Shown here: piece by piece, positions 1-10,367 of the stretch | How positions within the stretch are numbered: the first letter of the stretch is position 1 | How the letters are laid out: every line of letters begins with the position of its first letter | DNA from: Thinopyrum elongatum | Lineage: Eukaryota; Streptophyta; Magnoliopsida; Poales; Poaceae | DNA length: 64,000 nucleotides | Direction: 5' to 3' | Assembly (NCBI GenBank): GCA_011799875.1 | Contig: CM022299.1 | Span: 335,342,409 to 335,406,408 of the forward strand | Notes under the pieces: generated by a model | The model's database searches: none | The model's input: the letters and a program-made list of their open reading frames with translations, nothing else | What the model was told of the DNA's origin: nothing | Position numbers and translations under genes: made by a program

Positions 1-1722
1 AACACAGAAAAGCAAAAAAACCTCATATCAAAGCTGCACAAAAGATACAAGTTCCCATACGAGGACCAAAATGAGAAGAAAATCATCAATCGCACAAGCA
101 TCTCTATGTTTTCCATACTTTTGAGTGGTTGGAGGTCCAAGGTGAAAGCACAATACGGCACTGGAAAATTTGGATTTGACGGGATTCATCAGAAGTGGCC
201 TATGATTGACAAGGCCACCTGGGAGACCTTCCTGGATAACCTCCAAGATCCTAAAACTAAGGAGTTGGAAAACTAGGGGGAAAATATGAAGGTGAAGAAC
301 ATAGGAGCCCACAACCTAGGAAACCATGGTTACACAGGCAAGAGGAAGAGGTGGGACAAGGAAGACGCTGAGTTTGAGGCGGTGGGCAAACCTAATCCTA
401 CAAGAAATTCCCTAACGACCGGTATCATAATTTTCTTCGTGCTTGGTACAGTTGGGATTCTGAGAAGAATAATCTGTCCTAGTAGACGCGAAGACAAAAC
501 AACTCAAAAAAATCATGGTAATTAAATAACTCTAATTTTTTTGTTTCCATCCTGAACTCATTTCTTTACCAAAGTTCATGTTTCTAAACGAGCACTTCCA
601 TGTTGCAGACAACGTTTTATGCAGAACCTGAGACCTCAAAGGAGTCATCTATAAGGTGGAATAACCTTCTGACAAAGGCTTGCAACGTGGTCTTAGACAA
701 AGACCCATTGGAGAAGTCGGCGACTGGTCATGTGACTGGCGCCAACTATCATGAAAGATGGGATGTATATTATCTGTAAGACGCCGATCTTAGAAAGAAG
801 AGAAGGAAAGCTAACCGAGCAACCTTAGATTAGAAAATGGCCAAATTTAAAGAAGACATGGATAGAAGTTTCAATGACAGAGTAGCAGCTGCCGCAAAAG
901 CCAAAGTAACGAGACTGTGGGTTGGTCTAGTTGTGTCCATCAGGCATCTCGTGGCCACGAGGCAACTTGTTGATGAACCACCAACCCAGTTAATGTTGCC
1001 ACCGACCACCATGAACTTGGATAAGGATCCACCACCCAATGCAGCCCATCATACCATCCCGCCTGCCTATCACTCGGGTAAGATCATCGACACCCTTATG
1101 GTAATTATCACCACTTTAACACATGTATGTACCTTCTTCCATTGTATGTTTCCATCATTTGAATCTCTAACATCGACGAGGCATACATATATGTTTGGTA
1201 GGTGGACACCGCATGCACTCTCCAAGCCATGGTGGACGACCAACTAAAAGATGTTGCAACATGTACTGTTGCTGCATCAAAGGGCAAACTCATGCACAAT
1301 GTTCAGATTCCCCCCACCTTGGCTAGAGTGTTTGTGTGTAAGGTCTTAGAAGGTTTTGATGATGTAGACCCTTTTGAACAACCACAAGGTGTAGAGGAGG
1401 GAACACACTACAAGCTCATACTTTGTCGGGATTGGCCCATTAGGTGGCCTAAGGAGCAAATCCTTTTGGGTACAAATGCATCTCAACAAACAACCACGCC
1501 TTCGGCACCTAGTACGAGCATCCCTTCACTCGGAGCATCTCTTTTTGGTACCTGCACCACCGAAGGTACCAAGGAAGCTATACCTAATATGGAGAAAGAT
1601 GAGGCTACTGAGACCAAAGGGGCCGTGGGGAAAGATGAGGCTGCCAAGAGAGATGGGGCCGCCGAGTACTCTAAGCCTCAATATGATGATGATATTAGCC
1701 AGTTTTTGGACGATGATGATGA
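1..1722 (+). pseudogene. CACTA second-gene product, N-terminal and middle part (Ptta/En/Spm-type)
   Basis: Fragments of one gene in changing frames. Bases 14-276 read in one frame with a W-R-S-K-V-K-A-Q-Y segment and end at a TAG. Bases 286-420 encode G-Y-x-G-K-R-x-x-W-D-K-E-D-A-E, the hallmark of plant Ptta/En/Spm transposase domains. Bases 606-777 continue it, and 837-1722 give a coiled region followed by the charged linker rich in K-D-E-A and D-D-D-D. The copy has several stops and frame changes and is broken by the retrotransposon at 1723. The homologous gene on the minus strand at 22114-23741 and 45205-45624 belongs to another CACTA. Function is inferred from family resemblance only. Confidence 0.65.
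1718..1722. repeat. Target-site duplication GATGA, left copy
   Basis: GATGA stands just before the TG of the left LTR at 1723. The same five bases occur at 8463-8467 just after the CA of the right LTR. This fixes both ends of the element and shows the two LTRs belong to one insertion. Confidence 0.92.
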
Positions 1723-3319
1723 TGTGGCTTGAGCTACGTCGGTATTTTCCCAAAGAGGAAGGGATGATGCAGCACAACAATGGTAGGTATTTCCTTCAGT
1801 GATGAGACCAAGGTTATCGAACAAGTAGGAGAACACGCAACACTACGTAAACAGTACCTGCACACAAAGAACAAATACTTGCAACCTGACGTGTTGAAGG
1901 GGTTGTCAATCCCTTTCGGGTAACGGCGCCAGAAATTGGCACGTGGACAGGAGAAAGTTGTAATAGATTGATAGGTGCAAATAAAAGCAAATAAAATTCA
2001 GCGAGGTATTTTTGGGTTTTTGATAATATAGATCTGAAAATAAAATATGCAAATAAATAAAAAGGCAAATAGTAATATAGATCTGAAAGTATATGATGGA
2101 AAAATAGACCCGGGGGCCGTAGATTTCACTAGTGGCTTCTCTCGAGAAAAATAGCATACGGTGGGTAAACAAATTACTGTTGGGCAATTGATAGAACTTC
2201 AAATAATCATGACTATATCCAGGCAATGATCATTATATAGGCATCACGTCCAAGATTAGCAGACCGACTCCTGCCTGCATCTACTACTATTACTCCACAC
2301 ATCGACCGCTATCCAGCATGCATCTAGTGTATTAAGTTCATGGAAAAACGAAGTAATGCAATAAGAACGATGACATGATGTAGACAAGATCTATTCATGT
2401 AGGAATTATACCCCATCTTGTTATCCTTAATGGCAACGATACATACGTGTCGTTTCCCCTTCTTTCACTGGGATCGAGCACCGTAAGACCGAGCCCATCA
2501 CAAAGCACCTCTTCCAATGGCAAGAAAAATCGATCTAGTTGGCCTAACTAAACCAAAGATTCGAAGAAGAAATACGAGGCGAAAAATAATCATGCATATA
2601 AGAGATCAAAAGATTCAAATAACTTTCATGGATAAAAAAGATAGATCTGATCATAAACTCAAAGTTCATCGGATCCCAACAAACACACCGCAAAAAGAGT
2701 TACATCAAATAGATCTCCAAGAGACCATTGTATTGAGAATCAAAAGAGAGAGAGGAAGCCATCTAGCTACTAACTACGGACTCGTAGGTCTACAATGAAC
2801 TACTCACGCATCATCGGAGAGGCACCAATGAGGATGATGAACCACTCCGTGATGGTGTCTAGATTGGATCTGTGGTTTCTGGAACTTGCGGTGGCTGGAA
2901 TTATTTTTCATCGACTCCCCTAGGGTTTTTGGATGTCCAGGGTATTTATAGAGCAAAGAGGCAGTGCGGGAGGCGGCCGAGGTGGGCACAACCCACCAGG
3001 GCGCGCCTGGGCCCCCAGGCGCGCCCAGGTGGGTTGTGCTCCCCTCGGAGCCCCCCTCTGGTACTTCTTCGGCCCAAGTTGTGTCTTCTGGTCCATAAAA
3101 AATCTCTAAAAAGTTTCGCTGCGTTTGGACTCCGTTTGGTATTGATTTTCTGCGAAGTAAAAAACAAGCAAAAAACAGCAACTGGCACTGGGCACTATGT
3201 CAATAGGTTAGTCCCAAAAAATGATATAAAGTTGCTATAAAATGATTGTAAAACATCCAAGAATGATAATATAACAACATGGAACAATCAAAAATTATAG
3301 ATACGTTGGAGACGTATCA
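1723..3319 (-). repeat. Element A, 3' LTR (in element orientation)
   Basis: Same length as the partner at 6866-8462 and flanked by GATGA on the left. TATAAATA on the minus strand at 2943-2950. GC-rich palindromic segment at about 3000-3027. A PBS-like sequence lies inside it at 1921-1940. Confidence 0.93.
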
Positions 3320-3333
3320 GCATCCCCAAGCTT
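3320..3333 (-). promoter_or_regulatory. Polypurine tract of element A
   Basis: Minus-strand AAGCTTGGGGATGC ends directly at the TG of the 3' LTR, where plus-strand DNA synthesis should start. Close copies recur inside the element at 5024-5037, 5081-5095 and 6334-6351. Confidence 0.75.
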
Positions 3334-5729
3334 AATTCCTGCTCGTCCTCGAGTAGGTAAATGATAAAAACAGAATTTATGATGTGGAATGCTGCCTAAC
3401 ATGTTCATCACATATTCATTTCTTTATAGCATGGACATTTGGACTTTTATATGATTCAAAGCAATAGTCTAGTTTTGACATGAAGATTTCAATACTCAAG
3501 CATATCAACAAACAACCATGTCCTTCAAAATAACAATACTAAAGCAAGTTATCCCTAGCCCATTATGCTCAATCATTGATCCATTCATGAAACACACTCG
3601 CATATTAGCTACACCCAATGCTCAAGTACGATCATAGTGCCCCTTTGTTGGTGCTTTATAAGAAAAGATGGAGACTCAAAATAAAAATTGCATAAAGTAA
3701 ATAGAAAGGCCCTTCGCAGAGGGAAGTAGGGATTTGTAGAGGTGCCAGAGCTCAAAGTGAAAAAGATAGAGATAAAAACATTTTGGGTGGCATGCTTTTC
3801 CTGTCAACGAAAACGACCGAGTAATTCCCAACACTTTCCATGCTAGATATATCATAGGCGGTTCCCAAACAGAAAATAAAGTTTATTCCTTTTTCCAGCA
3901 TACTTTCACATTCCACGGCTAACCGAATCCACGGGTGCCGTCCATACCAACACTTTTCAAGGAATTTATTATTTGGCAACATAAAGTAAATTCATTTTTC
4001 ATTTCAGGACTGGGCATCCCTAATACCTTTGCCGTACTCTCGTGCAATGACAAGTGAATAAACACTTATCTTGAGAATAACACATCTAGCATGGAAAATA
4101 TTGGCCACCCCCTGCCGCTTCATGAGCAATACGAGCACACAAAAGAGAAATCTATTTTGAAAATTTAGAGATCGCACATTCAAATTTGCTTAGAACGGCA
4201 AAATAATACCGCATATAGGTAGGTATAGTGGACTCATATGGCAAAACTGGGTTTAAGGATTTTGGATGCACAAGTAGTGATCATACTTAGTGCAAATGAA
4301 GGCTAGCAAAAGATTGAGAAGCATCCAACCAAGAAACGAAAAATCTCATAAGCGAGCATTAAGCATAACTAACACTGAATAATGCACCACAAGTAGGATA
4401 TAATTTCATTGCATAACTATTGACTTTCGTGCTTGCATAGGGAATCACAAACCTTAACATCAATATTCTTACTAAGCCATAATTACTCATTAACATGACT
4501 CGCATATTATATCATCATATCACAAAACTATTACAAGGAATCAAGTTTATTTTGTCCAATGATCTTCATGAAAGTTTTTATTATATCCCTCTTGGATATC
4601 TATCACTTTGGTACTAAGTTTATATGTTGCTTTTGATAGCTCAAACAAATCTAAGTGAAGAACATGAGCATACAAATTTTCTTCTCTCAAAATAATTTAA
4701 GTGAAGCATGAGAGCATTTCTTGAAAAATATAAAAGCACACCGTGCTAAAAAAGATATAAGTGAAGCACTAGAGCAATTTCCATAGCTCATAAAGATTTA
4801 AGTGAAGCATAGAAAGCAATTCTAACAAGTCAAGGCATAATTTTGGCTCTCTCAAATAGGTGTGTCCAGCAAGGATTCTTGACTTAAAAAGGAAAAGCAA
4901 AACAAGCAAAGACTCATATCATACAAGACGCTCCAAGCAAAACTCATGATATGTGACGAATAAAAATATAGCTCCAAGTAAAATACCGATGGTCGTTAGA
5001 AGAAAGAGGGGATGCCACTCGGGGCATCCCAAGCTTAGTTGCTTGTTCCTCTTTTGGATAATAACTTGGGGTGCCATGGGGCATCCCCAAGCTTAGGCTC
5101 TTATTACTCCTTATTCCTTCATCCATCGTGATCTCACCCAAAACTTGAAAACTTCAATCACACAAAACTCAACAAAACCTTCGTGAGATCCGTTAGTATA
5201 AGAAAACCAATCTTTACTTTAAGTACTGTAGAAAACCCATTCAAATTTTGTTATTGCATTATATCTACTGTATTCTAACTTTATCATGGCTTATAACCTC
5301 CAATACAAACCATAGATTCATCAAAATAAGCACACAATGCAAAGAAAACAGAATCTGTCAAAAACAGAACAGTCTGAAAATATACGAATTGTTATCATAC
5401 TTATGTTATTCAAAAAATTCTTAAAAATTAGGAAAACATAGGAAATTTGTATATAAATCTTTTGTAAAAAATTCAGAATTTTTCGTCGCTTATGTTAATT
5501 TTTAAAATTTCTTTTACTTGACGCAAAAGTTTCTGTTTTCCAACAAGATCAAATCAACTATCACCAAAGCTATCCCAAAGGCTTTACTTGGCACAAACAC
5601 TAATTAAAATACAAAAACCACAATCATAACAGTAGCATAATTGCGCAAACACTCAAGAACAGAAAAAAAAGATAAAAATAAATTTTATTCATTGGGTTGC
5701 CTCCCAACAAGCGCTATCGTTTTATGTCC
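3334..5729 (-). other. Non-coding internal region of element A
   Basis: About 2.4 kb between the ORF and the polypurine tract, A+T rich, with stops in all frames. It is collinear with element E: the block at 3705-3860 matches 58330-58495 (shared words such as GGCCCTTC-CAGAGGGAAG and TTTCCTGTCAAC). A PPT-like pair sits at 5024-5095. Confidence 0.7.
4651..4815 (-). repeat. Degenerate short tandem motif in element A
   Basis: Four spaced copies of a motif like TAAGTGAAGCAYNAGAGCA start near 4651, 4697, 4757 and 4798. They lie in the non-coding internal region downstream (in element sense) of the ORF. No function is known to me. Confidence 0.6.
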
Positions 5730-6587
5730 CTAACTAGGCATTGATAATTTTGATGATACTCGCATGAAAGACAAGAATTGAAACACAAAGAGAGCATCAT
5801 AATCAATGTGACAAACACATTTAAGTCTAACATACTTCCGATGCATAGGGATTTGATAAGCAAACAAATTATCAAGACAAGAAATATATAGCATATGCAA
5901 GGAAGAAGAAAGAAACAATAGCAATCTCAACATAACGAGAGGTAAATTAGTAACATGAAAATTTCTACAACCATATTTTCCTCTCTCATAATAATTACAT
6001 ATGGGATCATATTCAAATTCAACAATATAACTATCACATAAAATATTCTCTTCATGATCCACATGCATGCAAAGTTGACACTCTTCCAAAATAGTGGGAT
6101 TATCATCAAATAAAGTCATGATCTCTCCAAGCCCACTTTTATCAAAAATTTCATAAGATTGAACATACTCCAAAGTAGTGGGATCATTATTACCTAGAGT
6201 TGACACTCTTCCAAACCCACTTTCAATATTATCGGAAACATATTCATCATGAGGCTTAAATAAATTTTCAAGATCATAAAAAGAATCACCCCAATCATGA
6301 TCATTGCAATAAGTAGTGGACATATCAAAATTAGCATCCCCAAGCTTGGGGTTTTGCATATTATTAGCACAATTGATATTAATAGAATTTATAGTAAAAT
6401 CATTGTAATCATGCTTTTCATTCAAGGGGCTATCATGAATCACTTCATAAATTTTTTCATCACAATTTTCAGATTCACAAATCTCAAGCAAAACTTCATA
6501 AAGATAATCAAGTGCACTCAACTCACTAGCAATTGGTTCAACATAATCAGATCTTTTGAAAAGATTAGCAAGTGGATGAGAATCCAT
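5730..6587 (-). CDS. Conserved ORF of unknown function in element A (285 codons)
   Basis: The only long reading frame of the element, starting about 250 bases after the PBS, where gag would normally begin. The first ATG in frame starts MDSHPLANLFKRS. The first ~190 residues are acidic and rich in Asp, Glu, Asn and Tyr, with repeated D-P/N-P-T-x-L-E-E motifs. Residues ~190-240 contain Cys-rich and basic segments and a hydrophobic stretch L-V-M-L-R-L-L-L-F-L-S-S-S. It has no gag, zinc-knuckle or protease motif. Similar ORFs are, to my knowledge, common in grass elements of this type, but no function is known to me. It is uninterrupted although the LTRs have diverged by a few percent. Confidence 0.6.
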   Translation of the reverse strand: MDSHPLANLFKRSDYVEPIASELSALDYLYEVLLEICESENCDEKIYEVIHDSPLNEKHDYNDFTINSININCANNMQNPKLGDANFDMSTTYCNDHDWGDSFYDLENLFKPHDEYVSDNIESGFGRVSTLGNNDPTTLEYVQSYEIFDKSGLGEIMTLFDDNPTILEECQLCMHVDHEENILCDSYIVEFEYDPICNYYERGKYGCRNFHVTNLPLVMLRLLLFLSSSLHMLYISCLDNLFAYQIPMHRKYVRLKCVCHIDYDALFVFQFLSFMRVSSKLSMPS

Positions 6588-6832
6588 ATCAATAGATTTT
6601 TAGCAAGCGAAGATGCAAGCAAATAGAAGGCACATGGTAACACAAGCAAAGGTAGCAAACAAGATTGCACACAAAAACAGATCTGACGAGAAAACGGCGA
6701 ACGAAAAAGAGGGCGAATAAAACGGCAAATGTTGTGAAGTGGGGGAGATAAAAATGAGAGGCAAATGGCAAATAATGTAAATTGCAAGGAAATTAGATTT
6801 GTGATTAGGAACCTGGTAGATGTTGATGATGT

Positions 6833-6851
6833 CTCCCCGGCAACGGCGCCA
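6833..6851 (-). promoter_or_regulatory. Primer-binding site, tRNA-Asp type (element A)
   Basis: On the minus strand the sequence is TGGCGCCGTTGCCGGGGAG, 14 bases inside the 5' LTR boundary. It is complementary to the 3' end of plant tRNA-Asp (…CCCCGGCAACGGCGCCA), the primer used by Athila-like elements. Confidence 0.88.
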
Positions 6852-6865
6852 GAAATTCCTTTCGA

Positions 6866-8462
6866 TGCGGCTTGAGCTACGTCGGTATTTCCCCAAAGAG
6901 GAAGGGATGATGCAGCACAACAACGGTAGGTATTCCCTCAGTGATGAGACCAAGGTTATCGAACCAGTAGGAGAACCACGCAACACTACGTAAACAGTAC
7001 CTGGACACAAAGAACAAATACTTGCAACCCGACGTGTTAAAGGGGTTGTCAATCCCTTTCGGGTAACGGCGCCAGAAATTGGCACGTGGACGGGAGAAAG
7101 TTGTAATAGATTGATAGATGCAAATAAAAGCAAATAAAATTCAGCGAGGTATTTTTGGGTTTTTGATAATATAGATCTGAAAATAAAAGATGCAAATAAA
7201 TAAAAAGGCAAATAGCAATATAGATCTGAAAGTATATGATGGGAAAATAGGCCCGGGGGCCGTAGATTTCACTAGTGGCTTCTCTCGAGAAAAATAGCAT
7301 ACGGTGGGTAAACAAATTACTGTTGGGAAATTGATAGAACTTCAAATAATCATGACGATATCTAGGCAATGATCATTATATAGGCATCACGTCCAAGATT
7401 AGTAGACCGACTCCTGCCTGCATCTACTACTATTACTCCACACATTGACCGCTATCCAGCATGCATCTAGTGTATTAAGTTCATGGAAAAACGGAGTAGT
7501 GCAATAAGAACGATGACATGATGTAGACAAGATCTATTCATGTAGAAATTAGACCCCATCTTGTTATTCTTAATGGCAACGATACATACGTGTCGTTTCC
7601 CCTTCTGTCACTGGGTTCGAGCACCGTAAGACCGAACCCATCACAAAGCACCTCTTCCCATGGCAAGAAAAATCGATCTAGTTGGCCTAACTAAACCAAA
7701 GATTCGAAGAAGAAATACGAGGCTATAAGTAATCATGCATATAAGAGATCAAAAGATTCAAATAACTTTCATGGATAAAAAAGATAGATTTGATCATAAA
7801 CTCAAAGTTCATCGGATCCCAACAAACACACCGCAAAAAGAGTTACATCAAATAGATCTCCAAGAGACCATTATATTGAGAATCAAAAGAGAGAGAGGAA
7901 GCCATCTAGCTACTAACTACGGACCCGTAGGTCTACAATGAACTACTCACGCATCATCGGAGAGACACCAATGAGGATGATGAACCCCTCCGTGATGGTG
8001 TCTAGATTGGATCTGTGGTTTCTGGAACTTGCGGTGGCTGGAATTGTTTTTCGTCGACTCCCCTAGGGTTTTTGGACGTTCAGGGTATTTATAGAGCAAA
8101 GAGGCGGTGCAGCAGGCGGCCGAGGTGGGCACAACCCATCACGGCGCGCCTGGGCCCCCAGGCGCGCCCAGGTGGGTTGTGCTCCCCTCGGAGCCCCCCT
8201 CTGGTACTTCTTTGGCCCAAGTTGTGTCTTCTGGTCCATAAAAAATCTCCAAAAAGTTTCGCTGCGTTTGGACTCCGTTTGGTATTGATTTTCTACGAAG
8301 TAAAAAACAAGCAAAAAATAGCAACTGGCACTGGGCACTATGTCAATAGGTTAGTCCCAAAAAATGATATAAAGTTGCTATAAAATGATTGTAAAACATC
8401 CAAGAATGATAATATAACAGCATGGAACAATAAAAAATTATAGATACGTTGGAGACGTATCA
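6866..8462 (-). repeat. Element A, 5' LTR (in element orientation)
   Basis: Direct repeat of 1723-3319, with terminal TG/CA dinucleotides on both strands and the GATGA duplication after 8462. On the minus strand a TATAAATA box lies at 8086-8093, downstream of GC-rich palindromic sequence containing paired GGCGCGCC-type sites near 8142-8170. Close to its 3' end (element sense) it contains a second PBS-like block at 7063-7073. Confidence 0.93.
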
Positions 8463-9487
8463 GATGACTATGATGGTGGCAGTCCTGCTGCAGCTAACCC
8501 TACCATTGCCAATAGTCCCAACACCTTGAAGGGGTCAGACGTAGATGGTGGCAGCCAAAAAACAACTAAGAAGAAGACTTGTAGTGGCTCCCCTCCTCGG
8601 TACCGATATGTTGTCCATTACCCTGGCCAACCCATGGTATCGGCTAATGCGTATGAAAGCATGGGGTTCGCCATGAGGTCTCTTCATGACGATGTTTTAA
8701 AGAAAGAGCTGCGGCCAAGGTCATGTATCAAACTACTCATGATCAGTACCTGATGTACCTTGTGAAGGTGCCTATCGGTGTTCACTTCGTAGAAGATTTC
8801 CCCGCGGGGTTGTTCTATATTGGTTTCAATCATATCCTCAACATTTTCCACCTAAAGCACCCAGAGGGAAGCAACATAGTCAGGCTATGGGCACTTCATC
8901 TAGTCTGTAAGGCCAAGGACGAGAGGCGGACCAAGATCGCAGTGGCTGGCCCTTACTACATGCGCACGACTAACCTTGACACCGCAGAAGCTCAAGACAA
9001 AATGATTCAGTACCTAGGCCATTTTCTATTTCGAAACAAGAACGTGGACTACCACCTACTGCCCTACCATATGGGGTAAGTGTTCACAAACTAGCCCAAA
9101 TAAATTTGAATATCCTTTCCTAGATCTGCATTATTCTTCCATTGTACCGTAAGGGTTAACGGTAACTATTGTGGTCTCTTGTTTGTGTAGCGAGGAACGC
9201 ACACAGGAACATTGGGTACTAATAATTCTATCCCCAAAGACCACCTGATCCTACTTCTTGGATTCGAATCGAGCAGTCAAGAGAAGATTCACCAAGCTGA
9301 AGAATTTTTTGGATGAAGCTTTATTAATGTCTGGTGGCAATGGAGGGATCATTAGGCCTGCTAGTGAAAAGTTAGACAGCGGCGACACGGTATAGTTCGA
9401 CCACAAAACCACCTTTGGTTGCATGCAACAAGAGGATGAATCATCAAGGACCTCCACTTGGTACATCATGATCCACATGGATGAATA
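8463..9487 (+). pseudogene. CACTA second-gene product, C-terminal part with Ulp1-like (C48) protease domain
   Basis: Continuation of the gene broken at 1722. Bases 8463-8720 encode the linker and a P-P-R-Y-R-Y-V-V segment; 8723-9076 encode a F-P-A-G-L-F-Y-I-G…V-R-L-W-A-L-H region typical of CACTA proteins upstream of the protease fold. A plausible intron with GTAAGT donor at 9077 and TTTGTGTAG acceptor ends at 9190. The next segment reads E-H-W-V-L, then L-D-S, the His and Asp positions of a Ulp1 fold. It contains two in-frame stops. The usual C-G-Y-Y catalytic block is replaced by S-T-W-Y, so catalysis is unlikely. The minus-strand homologue at 22114-22609 shows the same Cys-to-Ser change. 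Confidence 0.7.
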
Positions 9488-9511
9488 GGTAAAGATAGTG
9501 AGAAGTGGAAG

Positions 9512-9919
9512 GTGATTGATAAAGAATCCCCATCGAAGAGAGGTGCACTCACCAAGATGGATGATGATGATGATCGCCCAAGAAACAAGAACAAGCCCGA
9601 TGGAAACAAGAAGGCCAAGGACAATATCAAGAGGGAAGCAGAGGCATCAAGCTTGCGGGACAAGCTAGATCACATGGTCAAGTCCAATGAGAAATTGGTG
9701 ATCAAGACATTGGAGGCAAAGAAGGAGTTGGCCAAGAACAAGGCTCAAGAGAAGCAAGAGAAGTGGCAATTACTCAAGAAGGAGACCATGTGCAAGGCCG
9801 CCATTGAGGAGAGAAGAGCCATGGCCGATGAGAACAAAGCCATGGCCAAGCTCCTTCAAGAGGAGAACAAGATCATGATGATGAATAAAAATGAGATGGA
9901 TGAGCTCACCAAAGAATGA
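9512..9919 (+). pseudogene. NAM-associated / Harbinger Myb-like ORF, C-terminal part
   Basis: An uninterrupted 135-codon stretch starting at an internal Met. Residues 8-35 are acidic then strongly basic (K-x-P-x-G-N-K-K-A-K). Residues 40-130 form a long Lys/Glu/Ala-rich coiled-coil with E-E-R-R-A-M-A-D-E-N-K and ending M-D-E-L-T-K-E. This arrangement is that of the C-terminal domain called NAM-associated, found in the Myb/SANT-type protein that accompanies Harbinger transposases and helps bind element ends. The N-terminal SANT domain is missing, so the copy is truncated. Confidence 0.65.
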
Positions 9920-10364
9920 CATGACATAGCAAGGTTGGAGATCTTGGAGAGGAGGAGGCTAGCCGCAAGAGGCCATGCGGTGTGAAGGTTCGGTGGTGGT
10001 TCGGCAAGTGGTGGTGGCAATGGTGGCGGTGAAGATTTGATCTTGTGATGATGATGATGGATGAGTGATGCTGGATGCGCCATCTTTTGGGTTGTGGCGC
10101 GAACACGATGTCCAAATGTTGCCAAAACTATGTTTAAATTCTCGGAATTTGTGTTTTATTTGTCAAAATCACGATCAATTGCACTGTGTGGTTTTACGGT
10201 TTGAGGGCCGAAATTGGCTGCGGCGGAACCCAATATTCTCTTTTACCGCTCTGGTTTGCGGGCTCTGCTCCGCCGCAGCCGATTTCGATCTTTAAAACGC
10301 GTTTTTCTGGACCCTTATCCACGGTTTACGGGCCGCGACTTTAAGAGGTCTGCTAGAGATGTTG
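9920..10364. other. Non-coding tail of the Harbinger remnant
   Basis: A GATGATGATGATGG microsatellite near 10045-10060 is followed by GC-rich sequence. An inverted repeat is visible around 10213-10290: GGCTGCGGCGGAACC against the complement of GGCTCTGCTCCGCCGCAGCC. No coding sequence is supported. Confidence 0.5.
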
Positions 10365-10367
10365 TAA

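Larger units (their letters stand above)
1723..8462 (-). mobile_element. Non-autonomous Athila-like gypsy LTR retrotransposon (element A)
   Basis: Two direct LTRs of 1597 bp each (1723-3319 and 6866-8462) enclose 3546 bp of internal DNA. The primer-binding site beside the right LTR matches the 3' end of plant tRNA-Asp and the purine-rich tract lies beside the left LTR, so the element reads on the minus strand. Use of tRNA-Asp is typical of the Athila/Tat branch of Ty3/gypsy. There is no gag, protease, RT or integrase; the only long reading frame is 5730-6587. The first 260 bases of the LTRs differ by about 11 substitutions and two single-base indels (counted by eye). It inserted into the CACTA gene with TSD GATGA. 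It is related to element E at the right edge of the window. Confidence 0.9.
1..9487 (+). mobile_element. CACTA (En/Spm) element fragment, interrupted by an LTR retrotransposon
   Basis: Both flanks of the retrotransposon at 1723-8462 carry parts of one plus-strand gene of the type found in grass CACTA elements: a plant Ptta/En/Spm-type transposase region on the left and a Ulp1-like cysteine protease region on the right. Removing the insertion and one copy of the GATGA duplication rejoins an acidic Asp-rich stretch in the same frame. The left end lies outside the window and no CACTA terminus is visible near 9487, where coding similarity stops next to a Harbinger remnant, so the right end is probably deleted. 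The Tnp2 transposase is not in this part. Confidence 0.75.
9490..10364 (+). mobile_element. PIF/Harbinger element remnant with Myb/NAM-associated ORF
   Basis: Contains a coding fragment typical of the second gene of grass Harbinger elements, followed by ~450 bp of GC-rich non-coding DNA. It ends with TGCTAGAGATGTTG at 10364, which resembles a Harbinger terminus read inward, immediately before the TAA duplication of the next element. The 5' end was not found and abuts the degraded CACTA gene. Confidence 0.5.

Noticed and set aside
2872..3240. ORF of 122 codons repeated at 8015-8383
   Set aside because: Lies antisense to the LTR promoter and TATA box of element A; a by-product of LTR sequence, with no recognisable domain.
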